Positions 50,841 through 59,688 of a stretch of DNA of 64,000 nucleotides are shown here, in pieces. How positions within the stretch are numbered: position 1 is the first letter of the stretch; each line of letters starts with the position of its first letter. The translations under genes were made by a program, and so were the position numbers. Under the pieces are notes generated by a model. The model was not told the DNA's origin and did not search any database. It saw nothing but the letters and a program-made list of their open reading frames with translations. This DNA is from Rhodoflexus caldus (GTDB taxonomy: Bacteria; Bacteroidota; Bacteroidia; Cytophagales; Thermoflexibacteraceae), in NCBI RefSeq assembly GCF_021206925.1, contig NZ_JAJPRF010000002.1, forward strand, positions 124,001-188,000, in the 5' to 3' direction.

Positions 50841-50921
50841 GTACAGTGATTTTTATGCTGCAAATTAAGGTTTTGCGTCATATTATCGCTTAATTTTGGT
50901 TAGCAGAATGCGGGGAAGTTT

Positions 50922-51497
50922 ATGCACATCATAGAACCTTTTTACCGTTGGGAAAATCTTTATACTGCCGAGTCGGACGAACGTTCGCCGTTCTATGGCA
51001 GAGAGTATGACCTGAATGTATGCCGCAACGATATTTACGGCTATTATATCCATCCGGCATGGGATGAGTTTGGTTCGGAAACGCTGTATTTGAAAATAAT
51101 TTACACCGACTACAAACATAAGTTTGCCATTATAGAGTTTATCGGCGAGTGGAACGATGCCATCCACAATGATGTCAGTTATCTGAAACGCAATTTGATA
51201 GATTACATCAACCGTGAAGGAATTATTTACTACATCCTTATTGGCGAAAACGTGCTCAATTTTCACGGCTCCGATGACTGCTACTATGAAGAGTGGTACG
51301 AGGATGTAGAAGATGAGGGTGGCTGGATTTGTGCCATCGGTTTTCGCGAACACATCATTGATGAATGGAAAAGGTTCAATGTGGACAGTTACATCAACTA
51401 CGGCGGTAGCCTTGAACTGACCAATTGGCGCACCATGCATCCGCTCAAACTATTTCAGACATTGAAGGCAGATTTACAGCGCCGTTTAGGAGCGTAA
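50922..51497 (+). CDS. Conserved acidic protein of unknown function
   Basis: 191 residues, rich in Tyr, Trp, Asp and Glu (CYYEEWYEDVEDEGGW), without signal peptide or membrane helix. It starts with MHIIEPFYRWENLYTAESDERSPFYG. I know of no assigned function; homologues seem confined to Bacteroidota. It is a short single gene about 80 bp from the divergent ABC permease start. The minus strand is also open here for 185 codons, but its translation is low-complexity-like and not supported. Confidence 0.75.
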   Translation: MHIIEPFYRWENLYTAESDERSPFYGREYDLNVCRNDIYGYYIHPAWDEFGSETLYLKIIYTDYKHKFAIIEFIGEWNDAIHNDVSYLKRNLIDYINREGIIYYILIGENVLNFHGSDDCYYEEWYEDVEDEGGWICAIGFREHIIDEWKRFNVDSYINYGGSLELTNWRTMHPLKLFQTLKADLQRRLGA

Positions 51498-51576
51498 TGT
51501 AATTTGCAGCGGTCTTTTTGATTGGTTGAAGCCACCAATGGGCAAAGCAGGATAGTATATTTGTTTTCGCAAATAA

Positions 51577-52107
51577 AAGAAGGTTGCTGCTGCTCATTTA
51601 ATAAGTGCCGCTATTATCAACGGTGTGCTTGCCGCATATCCGATATTCAATAAAGCCCCATACATACCCAAACGCATAGAAAATATTGCCTATTTATGGT
51701 GGCTCTTTTCCGTCATTGCAATTGTATTGGCAACCGTGCAGTATCTATGGTTGCAGTACAAACTTTTATTTGGTAAACTTCCTGATTTTCTGACAGTTGC
51801 CATATTGATTTTTATTGCAAGCAAGATTTTTTCAGTCAATACCAAGGTCGGGCTTGCATGGAAGGTACTGGTAAATGGGCAGGCAAAAGCGTGTAAACAA
51901 CAGTACTATCAACGCCATGAAAGTATGCAAAAAATACAACGGTTGAATTTCAAAAGTGTGGTTTATGTAAAGCCTATACAGATGCGACTTGAAGAGTTAA
52001 TCTTTATAGACGACCTTCATTACCGTTACATGCCTCGCGATTTTAATAACCGTGCTCATGCTAACTACTTTGGTATGGACTCTGTACTTGTATGGCGTAA
52101 TCAATAA
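51577..52107 (+). pseudogene. Probable C-terminal remnant of a multi-spanning membrane protein
   Basis: The frame opens after a stop at 51574 and has no ATG near the start; the first usable codon is GTG 51625 (160 residues). It encodes two hydrophobic segments (NIAYLWWLFSVIAIVLATVQYLWLQY and FLTVAILIFIASKIF, given as separate blocks) and a soluble tail ending NNRAHANYFGMDSVLVWRNQ. That ending looks like the end of larger Bacteroidota membrane proteins, so this is probably the tail of a deleted gene. A -7-like box TATATTTG at 51556-51563 lies just before it, so expression is possible. Confidence 0.5.
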
Positions 52108-52114
52108 AAATCTC

Positions 52115-52150
52115 CTATGGAAACTTTGAAGTTATTAAAAGTTTCCATAG
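52115..52150. promoter_or_regulatory. 13-bp-arm palindrome over the tetR-efflux promoter, probable TetR operator
   Basis: CTATGGAAACTTT (52115-52127) and AAAGTTTCCATAG (52138-52150) are perfectly inverted around a 10-nt spacer. The consensus promoter TTTG (52125-52128)-N19-TAGTTTTG (52148-52155) lies within it: the -33 box overlaps one arm and the -7 box the other. A regulator bound here would block RNA polymerase. Confidence 0.75.
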
Positions 52151-52155
52151 TTTTG
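52125..52155 (+). promoter_or_regulatory. Promoter of the tetR-RND efflux operon
   Basis: TTTG (52125-52128), 19-nt spacer, TAGTTTTG (52148-52155): an exact match to the Bacteroidota consensus, with predicted start about 20 nt before the TTG start codon of tetR. Confidence 0.75.
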
Positions 52156-52181
52156 TGCGTTCTTAAACAAAAAGCAAGACT

Positions 52182-52823
52182 TTGGAACTCAAAGAACGCA
52201 TATTACAGGAAGCCGACCAGTTGTTTCATGCCTATGGCATTCGCAGTGTCAGCATGGATGACATCGCACGCAAGGCAGGTGTTTCCAAGAAAACCATTTA
52301 CCAGTACTACAAAGACAAGGACGACTTGGTGTCTGTGATGGTGCATGAAATGCTTTCACAGGACATTCGTCATTTTCAGCACATCAGCGAAAAAGCCCAA
52401 GATGCCATAGAAGAAGTGATTCTGGGGGCAGAGCAGATTAAAAAAATGATTCGGATGGTTAATCCGGTAGTTGTTTTTGACCTGCAAAAATATCATCCTA
52501 AGGCGTGGAGCATCTATAAAAACTTCAAAGAGCAGTATTTCCTTGGTGCGCTGATTCGGCTGATGCATCGCGGCATAGAGGAGGGGTACTTTCGTAAAGA
52601 CATTAACGTAGAAATACTCGCCAAAATGCGCGTGGAACAAGTTCAGATGGGTTTTGACCCCACGCTTTTTCCTTTTGACAAATACAATGTGATGGATGTA
52701 CAGTGGGCTTTTTTTGACCACTTCATTCATGGCATTGTTACTTTAAAAGGTTATTCCAAACTCATTCAGTATCGTCAGGTTTATTATCAAAACGAAAAAC
52801 TTTCACAATCACTACCTTCATGA
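52182..52823 (+). CDS. TetR/AcrR-family regulator
   Basis: 213 residues from a TTG start (LKERILQEADQLFHAYGIR follows); no ATG fits the domain start. The N-terminal HTH is VSMDDIARKAGVSKKTIYQYYKDKDDL; the C-terminal ~150 residues form a helical ligand/dimer domain with a C-terminal tail typical of Bacteroidota efflux regulators. It lies first in an operon with TolC, MFP and RND genes and overlaps tolC by ATGA. The palindrome over its promoter makes autorepression and repression of the pump highly likely; the inducer is unknown. Confidence 0.92.
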   Translation: MELKERILQEADQLFHAYGIRSVSMDDIARKAGVSKKTIYQYYKDKDDLVSVMVHEMLSQDIRHFQHISEKAQDAIEEVILGAEQIKKMIRMVNPVVVFDLQKYHPKAWSIYKNFKEQYFLGALIRLMHRGIEEGYFRKDINVEILAKMRVEQVQMGFDPTLFPFDKYNVMDVQWAFFDHFIHGIVTLKGYSKLIQYRQVYYQNEKLSQSLPS

Positions 52824-54205
52824 GAACCGCTCTCACATTTGTTTTCATCGTGTTTATTCTGCCGTTTGTGGTGGCACAAGGCGCACTTTCGGCAGGAAAC
52901 AACCCCGAAAAGGTGGTTTTGCAGAACTATACGCTCGAGCAGTGTATAGACTATGCCATTAATCACTCGTTGTCCGTAGCCAATTCCAAAGCAGATTTGG
53001 AAATTGCCAAAGCGCAGGTAGGCGTTACCCGTGCCGATGGTTTGCCGCAGATTAATGCAGGAAGCAGCATGTCGCACAACTACAAACTGACGGTAGCATT
53101 CTTGCCGGCACAGTTTGTCAATCCCAATGCGCCTGCCGGTGAGTTTGTGGCACTGCCATTTCAGCCGCCGTTTCAGGGCAATGCTGCCGTTTCCGCCAAT
53201 CAGATGATTTTTGATGCCACATGGTTTTTGGGGCTTCGTGCTGCTGCCGTATATACGCAACTGGCCGAGAGGAACGTTATCCGCAGCAAGGCAGAAGTAA
53301 TAGAGGGAGTAACGAAGGCGTACTACGGGTTGCTCATTTCGCAGGAGCGCATGGAACTGCTCGATGCCAATTTGCAGCGCGTGGAAACGCTTTTCAACGA
53401 AACCAAGGCAATGTATTCCAACGGTTTTGTAGAAAAAATTGATGTGGACAGATTGGAAGTAAGCCTTAATAATTTGAGAACGGAAAAACAGCGGGTAATG
53501 CGCCTGATTGAAATGAGCAAATCATTTCTCAAATTCCAAATGGGGCTTCAGCAAACCGATGAAATCACCTTGGGGGAATCGCTGCAAAAAATTAATCCCG
53601 ATGTGCTGCTGTTGCAGGCACAAATGCAGGAATCATTTGACTACAAGTCCCGCCCTGAGTACAGCCTGTTAGAAACCCAACGAGAACTGAATATTTTGGC
53701 CATTAAACGCGACAGGCTGGGCTATCTGCCGCGCTTGTCTGCCACATTTCAGTACGGCGGCTTGGTCGGCCCTTCTAATGCCGGCGATTTGTTCAAATTC
53801 GGCAACTGGAACGGCTTTGGCAACGTAGGGCTTACCCTGAGCGTTCCCATTTTTGACGGTATGCGCCGCCATTACCTAATTCAAAAAAGCCGCTTGGAGT
53901 TGATTAAAACGGAAAACACCATGCAGAACTTGCGCCGCAGCATTGATTTGGAGCAACAGCAAGCACAAACCAATCTGGCCAATGCGATGGACAACCTGCA
54001 AACACAGCGCAGAAACATGAATTTAGCGGCAGAGGTGGCACGTATCAGCCGCATCAAATACAAAGAAGGCGTAGGCTCTAACTTGGAAGTTATCAACGCC
54101 GAGAACGATTACAAGCAGGCCGAAACAAGCTACTACAATGCACTGTACGAGGCACTGATTGCCAAAGTTGATTTAGACAAAGCCAAAGGTAAACTCATCA
54201 AATAA
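52820..54205 (+). CDS. TolC-family outer-membrane efflux channel
   Basis: 461 residues with a signal peptide (VFIVFILPFVVAQ). Two repeats of the OEP fold are visible: YTLEQCIDYAINHSLSVANSKADL at the start, and a second helical half with RSIDLEQQQAQTNLANAM and IKYKEGVGSNLEVINAEND. It forms the trimeric outer-membrane exit duct for the RND pump encoded two genes downstream. The start overlaps the tetR stop by ATGA, so translation is coupled. Confidence 0.95.
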   Translation: MRTALTFVFIVFILPFVVAQGALSAGNNPEKVVLQNYTLEQCIDYAINHSLSVANSKADLEIAKAQVGVTRADGLPQINAGSSMSHNYKLTVAFLPAQFVNPNAPAGEFVALPFQPPFQGNAAVSANQMIFDATWFLGLRAAAVYTQLAERNVIRSKAEVIEGVTKAYYGLLISQERMELLDANLQRVETLFNETKAMYSNGFVEKIDVDRLEVSLNNLRTEKQRVMRLIEMSKSFLKFQMGLQQTDEITLGESLQKINPDVLLLQAQMQESFDYKSRPEYSLLETQRELNILAIKRDRLGYLPRLSATFQYGGLVGPSNAGDLFKFGNWNGFGNVGLTLSVPIFDGMRRHYLIQKSRLELIKTENTMQNLRRSIDLEQQQAQTNLANAMDNLQTQRRNMNLAAEVARISRIKYKEGVGSNLEVINAENDYKQAETSYYNALYEALIAKVDLDKAKGKLIK

Positions 54206-54254
54206 CAGCAAAACTTAGCTTATCACACCAACTCACCAAATATTTATTACAACC

Positions 54255-55412
54255 ATGACAAGATATTATGCTTTTGCGCTTACCGCCCTTATGGCCGTAA
54301 CCGCTTGCAATAAACAAGTTGATGATTCTCCGGAAGGTAAACGCAAGCGCCTGTCGGAGTTGAAAGAACAAGCCGCTAAAATTAAGTCGGAGATTGCCGT
54401 TTTGGAGGCAGAAATAGCCAAAGCCAATCCAACGGCAGCAGTCAAAAAATTAGTTGAGACAGAAGCCTTAACCGCGCAGGATTTTGCGCATTACGTAGAG
54501 GTGCAGGGCAACGTGGCCTCCGAGCAAAACGTAATGATTGCCCCCGAAATTGCGGGCGTAATTATCAAACGCTACGTGCAGGTTGGCGATATGGTGCGCA
54601 AAGGACAGGTGATTGCCGAAATAGATGCCGAAAACATACGCAAGAATATTGCCGAGATAGAAACCCGCTTAGAACTGGCGCGCACCGTTTATGAGCGTCA
54701 GGCAAACCTCTGGAATCAGAAAATAGGCTCCGAAGTGCAGTATTTGCAGGCAAAAAACAACATGGAAGCCTTGGAAAAAACACTGGCCACAGCCAAAACA
54801 CAACTGAACAAAGCACTTGTGAAAGCGCCTATAGACGGTATGGTGGAAGACCTGATGCAAAACGTGGGCGAAATGGCTAACCCTGCCATGCCTATGGGGC
54901 GCATTGTAAACATTGCGCAGGTGGAAATCAATGCCGATGTGTCGGAGGTTTACACTACCTCCGTTAAGCGCGGCGATGAGGTGCTGGTAGCATTTCCTGC
55001 CGTAAACAAAGAGTTGCCACTGAAAGTAAGCATGGTTGGTCAGTTCATTAATCCGACAAACCGCACTTTCAAAATTCAGATGCGCACTGCCAACCCCGAC
55101 GGGCTGTTGAAGCCTAACTCGTTGGCTGTCATTAAAATACGCGACTTTTTCCGCAAAGATGCCATCGTAGTGCACTCTCACCTCATTCAGCAGTCGGCCA
55201 ATGGCGAGCAATTTGTTTACGTGCTGCGCGATAAAAACGGAAAGAAAACAGTGGAGCGCGTAGTTATCAAAACCGGTAAGTCATACGGCGGCAAAACACT
55301 GGTAGAACAAGGGCTCACCCTCGGCGACCTTATCATTACCAAAGGTTATAACGAAGTGGTGAATGGTGATGAGGTAGAAGTAAGCACTGATAAAGTAGCT
55401 CAAAAACAATAA
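54255..55412 (+). CDS. RND efflux periplasmic adaptor (membrane-fusion lipoprotein)
   Basis: 385 residues. Lipobox ALMAVTACNK, then a Lys-rich coiled coil (about residues 25-60). Next is a biotinyl-lipoyl domain EIAGVIIKRYVQVGDMVRKGQVIAEID with its second half LVKAPIDGMVEDLMQNVGEMANPAMPMGRIVNI (split for length), an alpha-hairpin between the halves and beta-barrel/MP domains towards the C-terminus. It bridges the RND pump and TolC channel in the periplasm. It lies 49 nt after tolC. Confidence 0.95.
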   Translation: MTRYYAFALTALMAVTACNKQVDDSPEGKRKRLSELKEQAAKIKSEIAVLEAEIAKANPTAAVKKLVETEALTAQDFAHYVEVQGNVASEQNVMIAPEIAGVIIKRYVQVGDMVRKGQVIAEIDAENIRKNIAEIETRLELARTVYERQANLWNQKIGSEVQYLQAKNNMEALEKTLATAKTQLNKALVKAPIDGMVEDLMQNVGEMANPAMPMGRIVNIAQVEINADVSEVYTTSVKRGDEVLVAFPAVNKELPLKVSMVGQFINPTNRTFKIQMRTANPDGLLKPNSLAVIKIRDFFRKDAIVVHSHLIQQSANGEQFVYVLRDKNGKKTVERVVIKTGKSYGGKTLVEQGLTLGDLIITKGYNEVVNGDEVEVSTDKVAQKQ

Positions 55413-55460
55413 GTTACGCAGTTTCTTTTCACGCAAATCTTTCACACGATTTTTCACGCA

Positions 55461-58400
55461 ATGGAAGAAAATAAAGACATCAAGCGAGAGTTCGGCCTGA
55501 GTACGCTGTCAATTAAAAACCGCACCAGCGTGTTCATTCTGACTTTCATTATTGTTGTGTTCGGATTGATTTCCTACAACAATATGCCCAAAGAGTCCTT
55601 TCCCGAAATCGTATTTCCTACGATTTACGTGAACACGGTATATCCCGGCAACTCGCCCGTAGATATTGAAAACCTTATTACCCGACCTATTGAAAAAGAA
55701 ATCAAAGGGCTGAAAGGGGTGAAAAAAGTAACTTCCACCTCGGCACAGGATGTTTCGGTTATAGTGATTGAGTTTACGGAAAAAGTGCAGATATCCAAGG
55801 CATTACAGGATGTAAAAGATGCCGTGGACAAAGCCAAACGCGACCTCCCAAGCGACTTAGACCAAGACCCGAGCGTAATGGAAGTGGATTTGTCGGAAGT
55901 ACCTATCGTAACGGTTAATATTTCCGGCGACTTTGAAATGGCTCAATTGAAAAAGTATGCCAAATATCTGGAAGAGGTTTTTGAAGCATTGCCCGAGGTG
56001 TCCCGCGTAAATATCACCGGCGCTTTAGACCGCGAGATTCAGATTAATGCCGATATCTACAAAATGGAAGCTCGGCGCATCACTTTTTCCGATATTGAAA
56101 ATGCGGTACGTGCCGAAAACGTTACCATATCGGGTGGTGAGGTACTTACCGACGGCTATCGCAGGTCTATGCGCATTTCGGGAGAGTTTAAAACCGCCGA
56201 TGAAATTGCAAACATCATTATTAAAGCCGAAGACCAAAATGTGGTGTACCTTAAAGATGTGGCCGAAGTAAAAGACAGCTACATTGAGCGTAAAAGCTAT
56301 ACCCGACTGGCAACGCAAGATTTTCTCAAAACAGGAGGACAGCCGGTTGTTTCCCTGAACGTAGTGAAGCGTAACAAGGAAAACTTGATTGCTGCCGATG
56401 CAAAAATTCAGCAAATACTGGCCAATGCCAAAGCCTCGGGTGCTTTGCCTGCCAACCTGAACGTTATCCTCACTAACAATCAGGCAGACCAGATGAAGGT
56501 GCAAATCAGCAACTTGGAAAACAGCATCATTTTCGGGATGATTCTGGTAGTAGGTGTATTGCTATTCTTCATGGGCTTGCGCAACGCAATGTTTGTAGGA
56601 ATTGCCATCCCGCTTTCCATGATGCTTTCGTTTATCATCCTGAGCTTCATTGGCGCTACCATCAACATTATGATTCTCTTTTCGTTAGTATTGGCGCTGG
56701 GGATGTTGGTGGACAACGCAATTGTGGTGATAGAAAATACCTATCGCCTGATGGAAGAAGGCAAAACCCGTTTGGAGGCAGCTTTGCAAGGGGTAGGAGA
56801 GGTTGCAGTACCCATCATCACCTCTACGCTGACTACATTGGGCGCATTCCTTCCGCTGATGTTTTGGGGCGGATTGGTAGGTGAGTTCATGAAGTTTTTG
56901 CCCATCACGCTGATTGTTGTGCTTTCAGCCTCTTTGTTTGTGGGGTTGGTGGTAAACCCCGTTGTGGCTGCAACTTTCATGAAGTTGGAAAGCGACCAAA
57001 CCGCACCGAAGCCATTGGTTCGTTTTGCTATGTTGTGCTTCGTGTTGGCTGTGCCCGCTTATTTCTTGGCCGATACCTACACTTGGGGCAATATACTAGT
57101 AACACTTGCAGTGCTAACCCTTGTCAATGTGTTCTTTTTCCGTCCGGCTTCGCGCTGGTTTCAAGACGTACTGCTTACCAAATTGGAAGTGTTGTACAAA
57201 AACACCATTCGTTTTGCCTTGAAAGGACGTTTGCGCCCGCTGTCGTTTTTCTTTGGCAGCATTGTGCTGATGTTTGCAGGTATCATCATCTACTTTGGCA
57301 GCAAGCCAATGGTTGAGTTTTTCCCCAATGCAGAGCCGTCTATTGTTTACTTGTACATAGAAGCACCGTTAGGGTCAGACGTAAATACGACCAATCAACT
57401 CACGGAAGCTGTTGAGAAAAAAGTTTACGAAGTGCTGCGTCCCTATGAAAAAGCAGTTAAGGCCATTATTACCAACGTGGGCGAGGGAACAAGCAACCCC
57501 AATGATTTTTCGCAAGGCAATTCCGTTACTCCGCACAAGAGTAAAATTACCGTAAACTTTGTAGAGTATTCACTGCGTGGCGGCCTGAATACCCGCGAAG
57601 CACAGCGCGAACTCAGCGAAATGGCCAAAACCATACCGGGCCTGAAAATCGTAACCGATGCCCAAAGAAGCGGCCCGCCTGTGGGAGCTCCTATCAATAT
57701 TGAAATTATTGGCGATGACTATCTCACGCTGATACGCGAGGCCGAGAAAATGCAGGAAATTATAGAGAAAAGCAACATTGCAGGCATAGACGGCTTGAAA
57801 ATAGGCATAGACATCGGCAAGCCTGAACTGCTGTTGCAAATTGACCGCGCCAAAGCCCAGCGCTTAGGACTTTCTACCTCCATGCTGGCAATGAATATGC
57901 GGACAGCCATTTATGGAAAAGAAATTTCCAAAATTAAGGACGGTAAAGACGATTACCCCATCAACCTGCGGCTTGGCGATAACTTCCGCTATGACCTTTC
58001 GCGCCTCAACGACCAGAAAATCACTTTCCGCGACAACAAAGGCCGTTTCAGTCAGATTCCCGTTTCTGCGGTTGCCAGCATGGAATACACTTCCTCATTT
58101 GGTGCGGTAAAACACAAAAACAACGAACGCTTGGTAACGCTGACTTCCAATGTAACGGAAGGTTACAATGCCAATGAAGTAGTTTCACAGGTAAAAGAAG
58201 CACTTGCCGACTATACGCTGCCCCCGGGTTACAGTTTCAAATTTACAGGCGAGCAGGAAGAACAGGCAAAATCAATTGCATTTTTGATGAATGCCATGCT
58301 GATTGCATTGGCACTGATTTTCCTGATTCTTGTATCGCAGTTTAATTCTCTTACGCAGCCACTGCTGGTAATGGCAACCGTGCCTTTCAGCTTGATAGGC

Positions 58401-58889
58401 GTATTCCTCGGGCTTGCGATAACCCGCTCCGATTTTGTGGTGATTATGACCGGTATCGGTATTATTTCGCTGGCAGGTGTGGTTGTAAACAATGCCATTG
58501 TATTGATAGACTGTGCCAATATGCTCATAGCAAACCGCAAGCGCGAGTTGGGCTTATCCGAAGATGAGCGATTAGATGCCAACGAAGTGCGGGAAGCACT
58601 CATTCAGGCTGGCTTTATGCGCCTTCGTCCGGTATTGCTGACAGCTATTACCACCGTTTTGGGCTTAATTCCGCTGGCCATCGGTTTGAACGTTGATTTC
58701 TTTGGCTTGTATTCTCATTTCAACCCCGATATCTATTGGGGCGGTCAAAATGCCGATTTCTGGGGGCCTATGGCATGGACGGTAGTATATGGGCTTACCT
58801 TCTCTACCTTCTTGACGCTGGTAGTAGTGCCTGTGATGTACTTCCTTGCCGACCGCCTGACTTATCGTTTAGGTAAGTTGTTTGCATAA
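55461..58889 (+). CDS. RND-family efflux pump, inner-membrane permease
   Basis: 1142 residues, AcrB/MexB-like topology with 12 membrane helices and two large periplasmic loops. Helix 4 carries the proton-relay aspartate in LGMLVDNAIVVIENTY, and the symmetrical helix 10 has VVVNNAIVLIDCANML. The N-terminus FGLSTLSIKNRTSVFILTF and the first-loop pattern VYPGNSPVDIENLITRPIE place it with Bacteroidota efflux RND transporters. The longer C-terminal part includes a Tyr/Trp-rich insertion (LYSHFNPDIYWGGQNADFWG). Substrates are unknown; drugs, bile-type compounds or lipids are possible. Last gene of the operon. Confidence 0.96.
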   Translation: MEENKDIKREFGLSTLSIKNRTSVFILTFIIVVFGLISYNNMPKESFPEIVFPTIYVNTVYPGNSPVDIENLITRPIEKEIKGLKGVKKVTSTSAQDVSVIVIEFTEKVQISKALQDVKDAVDKAKRDLPSDLDQDPSVMEVDLSEVPIVTVNISGDFEMAQLKKYAKYLEEVFEALPEVSRVNITGALDREIQINADIYKMEARRITFSDIENAVRAENVTISGGEVLTDGYRRSMRISGEFKTADEIANIIIKAEDQNVVYLKDVAEVKDSYIERKSYTRLATQDFLKTGGQPVVSLNVVKRNKENLIAADAKIQQILANAKASGALPANLNVILTNNQADQMKVQISNLENSIIFGMILVVGVLLFFMGLRNAMFVGIAIPLSMMLSFIILSFIGATINIMILFSLVLALGMLVDNAIVVIENTYRLMEEGKTRLEAALQGVGEVAVPIITSTLTTLGAFLPLMFWGGLVGEFMKFLPITLIVVLSASLFVGLVVNPVVAATFMKLESDQTAPKPLVRFAMLCFVLAVPAYFLADTYTWGNILVTLAVLTLVNVFFFRPASRWFQDVLLTKLEVLYKNTIRFALKGRLRPLSFFFGSIVLMFAGIIIYFGSKPMVEFFPNAEPSIVYLYIEAPLGSDVNTTNQLTEAVEKKVYEVLRPYEKAVKAIITNVGEGTSNPNDFSQGNSVTPHKSKITVNFVEYSLRGGLNTREAQRELSEMAKTIPGLKIVTDAQRSGPPVGAPINIEIIGDDYLTLIREAEKMQEIIEKSNIAGIDGLKIGIDIGKPELLLQIDRAKAQRLGLSTSMLAMNMRTAIYGKEISKIKDGKDDYPINLRLGDNFRYDLSRLNDQKITFRDNKGRFSQIPVSAVASMEYTSSFGAVKHKNNERLVTLTSNVTEGYNANEVVSQVKEALADYTLPPGYSFKFTGEQEEQAKSIAFLMNAMLIALALIFLILVSQFNSLTQPLLVMATVPFSLIGVFLGLAITRSDFVVIMTGIGIISLAGVVVNNAIVLIDCANMLIANRKRELGLSEDERLDANEVREALIQAGFMRLRPVLLTAITTVLGLIPLAIGLNVDFFGLYSHFNPDIYWGGQNADFWGPMAWTVVYGLTFSTFLTLVVVPVMYFLADRLTYRLGKLFA

Positions 58890-58926
58890 GCGTTAATTGT
58901 AGTATCTGATTTCGTTAGTAGTCAGT

Positions 58927-58962
58927 GTTGCCGCACCCTTTGGGTGTCGGCAACCTTTTTTT
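58927..58962 (+). terminator. Terminator of the RND operon
   Basis: A stem GTTGCCG-CACCC/GGGTG-T-CGGCAAC (one bulged T) around TTT, followed by T7. The next gene's -7 box starts 4 nt later. Confidence 0.92.
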
Positions 58963-58965
58963 GTA

Positions 58966-58973
58966 TAGTTTTG
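58966..58973 (+). promoter_or_regulatory. FkbM-gene promoter -7 box next to its start codon
   Basis: TAGTTTTG matches TAnnTTTG; a TTTG at 58939-58942 inside the upstream terminator could serve as -33 with a long 23-nt spacer. The ATG at 58981 lies 7 nt after the box, implying a leaderless mRNA. Confidence 0.4.
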
Positions 58974-58980
58974 CAGCCTT

Positions 58981-59688
58981 ATGAATGCTGCCGAAAACAA
59001 GCTGATTTATCGCCGACTTTCCCAAAAGGGCTTTAAACCTTCGCATGTAGCCGAAGTAGGTGTTTACTTGCCCGAAACGTCTAATATTCTGGACTATATC
59101 AAACAAGGTATCCGCACCACGCTCGTGGAGGCAGACCCACGCTATGTGGCAGCCATTCGGGAATATTTTGGCGATAAATACCCCATTACGCTGCATCCCG
59201 TAGCAGTTTTTGACAGCGAAGGAACCATTGAGTTGATGAATCGGGCAGCTTCTACTTTTGCAAGCATATTGGAGAGCAGCCCTGCGCTGGTAAACGATGC
59301 TTACAAAAAACAGGATGCCGATAAATTTACCGTTCCTGCTAAACGATTTGACAGCTTAGACGACGGTACGATAGACCTGTTAAGCATTGACATAGAAGGT
59401 TGTGAGTGGTATGTGCTTAAACACATGATAAGCCGTCCTGCCGTTATTTCGGTTGAAACCCACGGCAAGCGCTACATCAATCCCTTTATTAACGAAATAA
59501 CCCAATGGATGGAAGACAACGGCTATGAGCTTTGGTACAAAGACTCTAGCGACAGCGTGTATATCCGTCGCGGGTTGTTTCCCGTAACGGCTGCCGACCG
59601 CAGGAATCTCCTGTTCAGCGAGTGGCTGCTTGCATGGAAGCGGTTCAAAGCCAATGTAAAGGATGCTCTATTGGGCAGAAATCAATGA
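58981..59688 (+). CDS. FkbM-family methyltransferase
   Basis: 235 residues with the Methyltransf_21 fold: SAM-binding AEVGVYLPETSNILDYI, TTLVEADPRYVAAI, and the acidic post-motif IDLLSIDIEGCEWYVLKHM. It probably O-methylates a sugar or lipid; FkbM-like enzymes often modify surface glycans. No glycan gene is adjacent. Its stop overlaps the convergent response-regulator stop within the sequence TCAATGA. Confidence 0.9.
   Translation: MNAAENKLIYRRLSQKGFKPSHVAEVGVYLPETSNILDYIKQGIRTTLVEADPRYVAAIREYFGDKYPITLHPVAVFDSEGTIELMNRAASTFASILESSPALVNDAYKKQDADKFTVPAKRFDSLDDGTIDLLSIDIEGCEWYVLKHMISRPAVISVETHGKRYINPFINEITQWMEDNGYELWYKDSSDSVYIRRGLFPVTAADRRNLLFSEWLLAWKRFKANVKDALLGRNQ

Noticed and set aside
50883-51440. 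185-codon minus-strand frame opposite the unknown acidic protein
   Set aside because: Both strands are open, but the plus strand has a compact start context and a protein-like hydrophobic pattern; the minus product lacks these. Some doubt remains because neither has a known domain.
52117-52338. 73-codon frame starting METLKLLKVSIVL just before tetR
   Set aside because: It starts inside the operator palindrome, upstream of the predicted transcription start, and then runs through the HTH codons in another frame.
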